Source: Mercenaria mercenaria (Eukaryota; Mollusca; Bivalvia; Venerida; Veneridae). Taken from it: 64,000 bases of DNA. Below, one piece after another: positions 13,553 to 23,700 of this stretch (its first letter is position 1; each line of letters opens with the position of its first letter). Location of the stretch: assembly GCF_021730395.1 (NCBI RefSeq), contig NC_069369.1:60911501-60975500 (forward strand), read 5' to 3'. The position numbers and the translations under genes are program-made. The notes under the pieces are model-generated. The model saw only the letters and a program-made list of their open reading frames with translations. It was not told where the DNA came from and ran no database searches.

Positions 13553-16500
13553 ATGGCTGTGGTAAGGTTTTGATAGCAATTATATTATAACATTGTTTTA
13601 ACGTTAGTGTTAAGAATGATAGTGATCCATTTAAGGCTTGAGAGTATATCTGATATTTTTGCTTGACGTTCTATGCTTCCAGAGGATCTTTGTATACATG
13701 CTAGACATTAAATACTTCATTGTTTTAATGTGTTTGTTTCCTTCGTTGTGTGAATTCTGCTCTATTTTGCTCTTACAGTAACAGGAAACTAAGCAAACAC
13801 TTCTAACTTGCTTTTATACTAATGTAAAACTTAAGAATGACTTCTTGATTTTTAATCGTCTCCAATGTGTTGTGGTCTAGCTTAAAAGCTGATTTAATAT
13901 AAACGGATATATACCAATTCATTCAGCTAAAGAGTAATTTCACTCTTTCCCATTTTTTAGTTTTGCAAGAGCATGTAATGTTCACAGGTGGCAGTAACGT
14001 ACCTAGGATACAGTATGGGTCCATGAGCCATATGCCCTTAAATTTACTACAATTATAATGTTTTCTTAGGAAAAAATGACAAAAAGCCATTTTGAAAAAA
14101 ATTTTGCTCCTGTGACAATGAGCCATGAGAAAGGTGATAAAGAACAGTTTGACATGTGCATTGCTTCCAGGTCCGCATTTTTTTTTTCAAAACAATATTT
14201 CCTTATCAATGGTTGGCCGCCCTTTCGGCAAAAGATTAATCTTTCAGAAAAACCTTACTTCAAAACCCTGTTCCAAACCGTTAACGCATCACGAGCGAGC
14301 AACGGCATACGAAACGATAGTGATTTCTCCACCCGAATAAATCCCACACATTTTTCGCACCGAAGTCTCCCCCGTAAAACAAATCAAGTACACCATGTCA
14401 GTTAAAAATAGCACTGCAAGCAGTCAGAATAGGCTAAATGTAAACAAACAAGACTAAAAATAAGGTTCAATTCTACTTAATTACTTACCAGTTGTTATTT
14501 ATTTGAATTTGGTAAATAATCCTCGTGAGCCATCGCTGCTTGTTTATATTCGGGTACTCTGGATTTTATCGCTACGTTTGAAATACGTAAACTGTCTCCG
14601 CCAATGAAAACGTTCTTTACAACCACCGTCTTGTCAACGGTAATCATGACATGCGAAGGTAATTTCCGAAAGCGTAAATGTTAAATAGCGAATTTGTAAG
14701 TAACAAAGTAGGATTGAACCTAGTTTTCGGTCTTGTTAGTTTGTGTTTAGTCTGTTATGAACGGTTATAACGTTATTTTAAACTCGCACTGTGAGCTTGA
14801 TGTGTTTTAGAGGGGAGACTTCGATGCGAAAAATGTGTGGGATTTATTCGGGTGGAGAAATCACTATCGTTTCGTATGCCGTTGCTCGCTCGTGATGCGT
14901 AAACGGTTTGGGACTGGGTTTTGAAGTAAGGTTTTTCTGAAAGATTAATCTTTTCCCGAAAACGCGGCCAACCATTGATAAGGAAATATTGTTTTGAAAA
15001 AAAATACGGACCCGGAAGCAATGCACATGTCAAATTGTTCTTGATCACCTTTCTCATGGCTCATTGTCACAGGAGCAGATTTTTTTTCAAAATGGCTTTT
15101 TGTATTTTTTTCCCTAAGAAAACATTATAATTGTAGTAAATTTAAGTGCATATGACTCATGGATCCATACTGTATCCTAGGTACGTTACTGCCACCTGTG
15201 GTAATTTTGAGGATTTGAGGGAACGTAATAAAATGATGACAACAGTTCAAATATTTACCTCAGCAAGGTCGACTTAATTCAACGAAGGTTATAGCCTTAA
15301 AACACTATATCACTATCGTACGAGTACCGAATTTGATATTGTTATACCCAGGCAAACTTTGTTTGGGAGGACTATATAGAAACCACTTTGTCCCGTCCGT
15401 TCCTACTAGGGAACCAGTACAAATATCATGTAGCGGATCATAAGACAAGTTTATATACCTGGTCCCATAACTCTGAATTCTGTTTTGACAAACGTATCTG
15501 CCATTTTCACTTGGAAAATTTCCAAAAATTAACATTTTAGTCTTTCTGAAGCCTAATCATGCATTTTATTGAAGTTTTACACAACCATTTGTAATCATAA
15601 TGCCAGTTTACAAACAAAGTTCTTTAAATCTGCCTAAAATTTTGACAAAATAATTCCCATTTTGACTTAGAAAATTTGAAAAAGAAGTTGTTTTCTCTGA
15701 CACATTACGAACTTAAAAGGAAGTTGAAAGGATCCTAAGTAAAGTTCACATATCGGGTCTCATAGATCTGACTTGTTTTGACAGAATTATTTCCTTTCTT
15801 CAGTTTCAAAACGGCCAAAAATTATCCTTTAATATATTTAAAACCTAACCATGCATTTGGTGGAAACTTCGCACAAACCTTTACGAGCATATTGTTAGTT
15901 TACATGTCAACTTCAATAACTCTGTCTTTTATTTCGACAAAGTTATTTTCCCTTTTTACGAAATTGTTGATTTCTTTAAAAATCCCTGAAACCAATGAAG
16001 GTATTACAGTGAACTTCAAAACTGTGTGTAAGGATCAGAAGGCAAGTTATGTTCAAGGTCCTTTAATTCTGACACAATTACTTCCGATTTTGCACTTCAA
16101 AATGTCCCTAACGCGGCTCGCTTCTTCCCTCACGAATTACGGCACCATCTCCACGGGTATCGGCAAAGATAATGTTATCCTTAAATCGCGCAAAAATGTC
16201 CAAAAGTGTTATTCGCTTTTAGTTAAACTCATGCTTCTTCTTACAATGTTGGATCATTATGCAATAACACACATCTCCGGCCAAATTCTATATCAACTCT
16301 GAGCTTTATTTTGACAAAATTATCCCCCCTTTCAAACTTTCAAGGTGGTTACTTTATACAAACTTCTGTCTCTTTGTAGTTATATTTAATGTTATATTTG
16401 TTTGATATTTAAGAGAATGATATCAAATTTACTGAAGGCAATTTAAAGTAACATTGTAAAAGGCAAAATAACTATACCTCTACGCTGAGTAATGACAAGG

Positions 16501-19500
16501 TCATCTCCCTTTTTTTCATTTAAGAAGTAACTTTGTCTTTACTGACGGGAATTCAATTTGACTTAACACCATGAAAGATAATCGAACTTAACAAGTCTCA
16601 TTCCTGATTTCTATATAAAATTGTCTCCCTTTTGCATTTTTGTATTTTATTTGTCACATTTTAAGTATTGAAGAGAATGACATTGATTCCACTGAATGGC
16701 TTTTGGTATAGCTTGGTACAGTGATACATGCCATTACGAGGAATTAAGACACATTAACCAAAAAAACTGTCATGGATTATAATAAAGTTATCTGCCTTTT
16801 TAGCTCATCTGTCATGTAGTGACAGGGTGAGCTTTTGTGATCGCCCTTCGTCCGTCCGACCGTTCACAATTTTCTTGTGAACATGATAGATACCGCATTT
16901 TGTATTTGATTGTAATCAAACTTGCATACAATTTATATGGGCATAATATCTCGGTTCCTTTCGAAAACTGGCCAGATCCCATCATTGGTTCCAGAGTTAT
17001 GGCCCCTTAAAGGGCCAAAATTTGTCATTTTGGCTTGTGAACATGATAGAGACCACATTTTGCAGTCAACTTTAATAAAACTTGCAAACAACTTGTATTG
17101 GCATAATATCTCGGTTCCTTTCGAAACCTGGCCAAATCCCATCATGGATCGAACAGTTATGGCCCCTTAAAGGGCCAAAATGTGCTATTTTTGAATTGTG
17201 AACACAATTGAGACAACATTTCGCAATCAACTTTAATCAGACTTGCACACAACTTGTATTGTCATAATATCTCAGTTCCTTTCGATGACTGGCCAGATCC
17301 CGTTTCTATTTTGGCCTTTTCAGCCATATAGAGGTTTCATTATGCTTTGATTTGACACAGACTTGCACAAAATGATTATCTTGATGATCTCTAGGCATAG
17401 ATCGAAATTAGCTCAAGTTAGGTAAAAAACTAGGTCATCAGGTCAAATCAAAGGAAAAGCTTGTGAACAACCTAGAGGCACCATTTATGACCCTATATTC
17501 ATGAAATATGGTCAGAGTGTTTATCTTGATGGTTCCTAGGTCAAGTCTGAAACTAGGTCACCCAGTCAAATCAAAGGAAAAGCTTGTTAACACTGACTTG
17601 TTCATTTGATATGCATGAAACTTGGTCAGAATGTTTGTCTGCATGAAATATCCTATAAATATTTATCTGGGTTATGTGAGGTTAAAAGCTAGGCCACCAG
17701 GTCAAATCAAAGAATAAGCTTCTTTACACCCTAGGGGGCACATTTTTTTATTCTGTCTTCATAGATTTTGGTCAGAATGTTTGTTATCATGAAGTCTTGG
17801 ACAATGTCATGTCTGGGTCATGTGGGGTAAAATAACTCGGACACTAGGTGAAATCAAAGAAAATGCTTCTTTACACTCAAGATGCCATGTTTTTTGGTCC
17901 ACTCTTACTGAAAATATAGGATCAGAATATTTGTCTCCATGTAATCACTAAGTAAAACATGTTTACACTGTTATGGTGTGTTACACAGGTGAGCGACCTA
18001 GGGCCATTTTGGCCCGCTTGTTATACTTCTTATCAGTAATTTTAGGCAATGAACTGAAAAGCACGAGAATTGTTACTCATTCTTGAATATAGATAAAATT
18101 ATCTCCCAGATGGAATATAAAAGTTGCAGTGAGTAGTAGTGAGTGTTATTACTACCAATATCACCTTTTCTAACAAGGCCTTTATAGTGCAAGAAATCCG
18201 TGCATAAAAAGGCCGAATTGTGCACCTGTGAAAAGCACGAAACTTGGCACAGTAGTAGATAAACATAAAACGCTCCATTTAAGCCTGGGAAGCGGTTGGT
18301 GGAAATCAAATATGGTCAGAGAAGTTTGTAGTTCAGCCAACTTGAAGTTAACTTTCTACAGGAAATTTGTGAGATTCAGCCAAGTTAATTAAAATATATC
18401 TCTACAGGGAAGTTTGTGATTCAGCCAAGTTAATTAAAAAATCAAAATTTATTTCCGGTGCCCTCCACGTTGGGTAATTTGTGTTCAGAAACAAAGTCGG
18501 ATCTATCGTCAACACACGAGAATCCGTCTACAAGTGACATACCAACTGAAGCATAGCTAATGCAGAGTTATTAGATGGGGCTGCAGATTTGAACTCCTTC
18601 TGAAGCGTTCATGGAGTATTCAATATAGGAACTTCAACCATAATGTAAAGGTTCTTCCAAGAATTCTGAATAAGTGTGACAGCATTTGGTACATCTACTT
18701 GCAAGATATTCTTAAAGCTAGTTGTGTTCAGAGTCCATTCTTCTGCTGTGAAAAAGGGAAGTAACCTGCACTTCCCTTCAAAACAACATGGAGTTTAGTA
18801 CATATGGCATCTGCGATTTCCCAGGATAAAGTTAGTACCATTCAATAAGTAGTTTAGAGATTTATTGTTTTTTTTTGTACCACAGAACAAGTGCGACAGA
18901 ATCATTGTGTCATTACTGCCAGAATGGAGCTGTTAGCATAGAAAGGACATCAGACTGGTCAAATCTTTCCTACATTGTTAGCGTTACTGCAGCATTCCAA
19001 GAGGGCGATACTTAGCCATAGTAGTATGTCCATTTCAGCAATCATTACATCAATTGCTGACATAAAACATGTTTAAGGAAGTAGGTTACCTTGTTACCAG
19101 GGTAAATTCAAATTAGTTGAAACGCAGCAATTTTTTGTATTTCGTGTAATTTAATATTTTGACTGCTACAATCTCAATTTCGTTTATCTCTTGCTCTTCA
19201 ATTACAATTTCTATCCATGCTTGACGTACACGACCCTCCAAAGGTATTTCATATTGAAAGAAGAAGGAAAATACGGATATTTGACACTTTTCAGTGTATT
19301 TTGGTTTTATTGTTATCCGTAGGAGTCTGCATAATTGACAACTTTACTAGTATGCGCGTAAGCTTTCTGATATAAGCTAAAAATGTATATGTCGCGGGGC
19401 TCGTTTTTCCATGGTAACGCATTTTCTCTCATTTTTAAAGAAATGTGTATGAAAACGGGTTTTTTCGACGGCTTCAGTGCCATTCTGTTATTGACCAACA

Positions 19501-20670
19501 TGGATTATTTGGGTGATATTATTTAAGCAAAATACCAAGCACTTTACATGGTACCTTATTTTTCTTAACGTTTAAAGTAACAATGGAAACAGAGATGTTT
19601 GAAATAGCTTATATCTTGCTTTTTATCGTAATTTCTTATAAACAAATATTAAATAAAATTATCTTTCTTGTTAATGTGGCTTTAAAACATCTTATTTTAA
19701 CGTATTATATAATAAGTAACATTTTTGTGTTATTTGCATTTATTTAAACAAATTTCACGCTTAAAAAAACTTACAGCAGAATCCCTCGTCTGACATTTTT
19801 TTATGGAAAAATCGTTCTGTATGCTGCTATTTTTCTCATGGATATTGTTGAAATGTAAATAAAACGCGGAAGCTGTGTACCTTAAATAGACAAGTGTCAA
19901 CGCTTTTGAATTTTGCATTTAGATATATAGGTCCCGGGCTTCGTTTCCATGGTAACATCAATTTAATTCAAGAAACCACAATTTTCTGCTAAAATTTGAA
20001 CAATATTAGAGCTTATTTTTAGTACATAAATATAAAATATCAACGGAAACTGAATAATAGGTATTACAAATCAAACTGCCCATTTTTTATTTGAAAATGG
20101 CCGTAATAAGTCACCTTTTACCGAGCTATATTCCCAATAACTGCAGTTACCATCATCCATTTTCTTACATTCCGCGTAACATTTCAATATAAACTACATA
20201 AAAGAAGCAAAACATTGATGATTCTTCAGAGCGAAAGACTCGTAAAAATATTTCAGCAAATAATGGCTGTTTAAAAATAGTTCAATTAAAGAAAATGCAC
20301 ATAATTACGTACTTTCAAAATAAAAGCTATTAATTTTGCGCGGTAACTGACACGTAACGCCATGACGTCATTTTAAGGCAACATTGTTTTGAAGCGTTTC
20401 TGCGGCAATTTATTCATTATTTCTGCATTATTAAACCATTAAGCATCAGATCGGAGGGAGGTTCATGATTTGACTTCGGAAGAATGGATATACAAACACA
20501 TTTACTTTGTCGTAAACGTCGTCGTAATTCGTCACGTTAGCTTCCGGTTGGACATGCGCACATACAAATATAAAGGTAACCTACCTCAATGGAAGCAGAG
20601 CAAGTTATACCATCATAAGCAACTAGGGCTGTTCACGGGTAATTAATCAAATGGAATGTATTATGACCTG

Positions 20671-20707
<37 letters not shown>

Positions 20708-23700
20708 CGGGTTTAACGTCTTATTCAACAATTTTTCAGTCATATAAACGACGGTATGACCTGTTGTAGAAATAGATCAGGTTTTCAGTAGCGTAGAAAG
20801 TCCACACCTTCAGATATTTTGGCGGCCATCTTAAATTTTATTGGTCATGTTGGATTTATGGATTTATTTACCTTATGTAAGAGTTAAAATTGTGTAAGGA
20901 GCATATTCTACAAATATTATACTACCAAGCAACGTTTCACAATTTTCATACAATATGTACGATTGCTGCACAATTATCATGGAAACATTATTTTTATGGT
21001 GGTCATCTTGTATTTTGTTGGTAATACTGACTTTGTTTACCCAACGCCAGTGTTACAATTGTTTGAGGAGCGTATTTTACAAATATATGCACCACCATGC
21101 AACGTTTCATAATTTTTACACACTATGCCCAATTGAAGTTTGTGTTCTTGAATATTTTTATCGCGACCATCTTGTATTCTGTTGGCCATATTGGCTTTTT
21201 TAAACAAATATAAGTATAAAGATTGTTTGGGGAGCGCACAAAAAAAATGTATGTTCTACCATGCAACATTTTGCAATATGCCTACTTGAAGAGCGATTTT
21301 CATGGAACAGTGATTCTATGGCGGCCATTTTGAAATAAGACCACCATATTAGACTTTTCCCTGTTTGCATATAGAGCTTATTTATAGCATAATATTACTT
21401 AATGATAATGTGATCTTTTAATATATATACAATGCTAGAGCATTTGCTCATAAAAAGTGTCAATAATGGCGGCCATCTTGAATTTTGGCCGCCGTTTTTA
21501 ATATTCACAACCTGATTCCCAGGCTTAAATGAAGCATAATTATGATACATCCATCTACAATCATGCCAAGTTTCTTACTTTTTACAGGAAGTGCAAAATT
21601 GTTTCAGGAATTTCTTGAACTATTAGTTAGGGGTATGAATCACATTAAGTAATAGCTCTAGTTTATCTTTTCTGCGCTCTATGAATCTTGTGTCCAACCG
21701 ACACATTTTAGAAACGTATAATTTACAATTTATTAAAATATATTATGAATTTTAAGTTAAAGATTCATTTTCAGCCATTACAAAGTATCTCGTCGCGACT
21801 CCAGACCCTGTCGTCAAAACTAAGGCGTGATCCCGATATCCAAATGCAAATAAAATGCATTTCAAAGAATGCTGCAACCACAGCTGAATCTTTTAAATCT
21901 GCTTTAAGCAAAGAGGGCGGTAACATTTTGCTACAGAAAACATTACTTTTGACTGGAAACTCAGGCGAAGCAAACATTACTGATTTGCAGAGTGCCTTAA
22001 AAGTTGGGAAGGAGGCGTTGTGTGTAACGAGGAAAAATATCACTTGTATCCAAACGAACATTCGTAATACCGGTGATATATGTAGTACACGTATAGCGGG
22101 TTACGAGTCCGACCTTTCGGCCGTGCTAACTAAAATTTCCAGCGCAAGTGCGGAAATTGATAATCTCTGGGCTAATATTTCAACATACGAGGACGAAGCA
22201 GCTGCAGCATCGTCAGAAGCATTCGACTTACAGGAAAGGGCTGCATTTAAGAAAAAAGCTGCGGAACAAGCCAGACACAATGCTAATTTAATAGGTATTG
22301 TTGGTGGACTAGTTGGAACTGCGCTAGCCCCTTTTACAGGCAAGTGTCCATTTAGATATTACTAATAAAGGCATATGAATCTGAAGATAAGTAGAAGAAA
22401 TGAGAGAAAATGTAGTTAAAACAATCAAAGTAGAGCTATATATATCGTGTTATTAAAATAAGCAGGGTAGAGTTCCGTACTTCCTCGGTGTACTGTCATT
22501 TTGTCAAGTTTCTTGTCATTCTCTCTTATTGTTTTAAAGTTATCGTCCCTGAAAAAAATTATGTGACGGACTGACTGTATAACTTTAACCCACACCTCGC
22601 TATCTCGCTCGAAGATGAAGCATTAACACGCTTAGGGATGTAGGTCACACAAAGAATTGGTTTCTCACGAGCCTTTGTAATGAATTTGTGAGCAAAGTGT
22701 CGGGGGTTTAATGACGATTGCTGTGTTATTTGCCGTCATTAAAAACGAAACTGGGTTAGAACTGCACATATTTATATAGTGTTATTCGGACTTGAATAAG
22801 TGACTACCCTTGAACAGATTATATAAATTACACATACTGCCAGTTTTTTCTTAATTGTTACGGGTTTCATGACGACCCATTTTCCTATGCCACGGGTTTC
22901 TGTCTTTATGACTTAGAAATGATGATAATTTGGACATTTTCTTAATTGCAAACTGGTCTATGATGTACGCATGATTTTATTTTTCGTCCTGAAACCCGTG
23001 ATCCTTTGCTCACAAATCCGTTACCAAGGTTTGTCCGAAACAAATCATCGCGTGACCTACATCCCTCAGCGTGATTAAGACAGCAAGGAAATTCTCCATG
23101 AAATATGAAACCAGAGCACATGGTCTGTACATAATTAAGTGGCCCTGGTTTTGTTTTCTATGGACCTTCTACTTGTACAGTGCATTTTGTTTTCATCTTG
23201 CATAAGCCTTATGTATTTAAATGGGATACTATTAATGGGCTGTTATGTTGATAATTAACCGGGGGTCTCGTTTAATTATTTTGACGTGTACAGAATATAG
23301 ACAAGTGCTTTAAATACAGAAATCAGTACCTTTTGTGCCTGTTAGGTCTTAGTATCCATACCAACCCCATAAGAAATAAAGATATTTACAAACTTTTACC
23401 TAATTTTGGCATCGTTTTGAATATTATTCTGATAGGAGGACAGAGCTTGGCTATGGCATCAGCAGCCACAAATTTGAAAGAGTCAGATCTTGAAAAAGAA
23501 ACAGATGAGATGGAGAAAAATGCAAGTCGTCTGTATAATGAAGCAGAAAAGTACTCAAGAGAGGCCAGGAAGCTGAAATTACAAAAATCAGAGTTAAAGA
23601 GAAAAAGAGCAATCCTGGATGCAGAAATGGGACACATTCAAATAGGCATAGGTATTTTGATTTCTTAAGCGTGTGCAATTTTCACTTTCAGTTGATCGGC

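Noticed and set aside
14076-15057. Pair of similar frames on opposite strands
   Set aside because: They are the two arms of one inverted repeat, so the same sequence is read twice.
15778-16302. 174-codon + frame
   Set aside because: It lies in a degenerate tandem repeat tract, has repeated phrases within it and shows no domain; repeat composition explains its openness.
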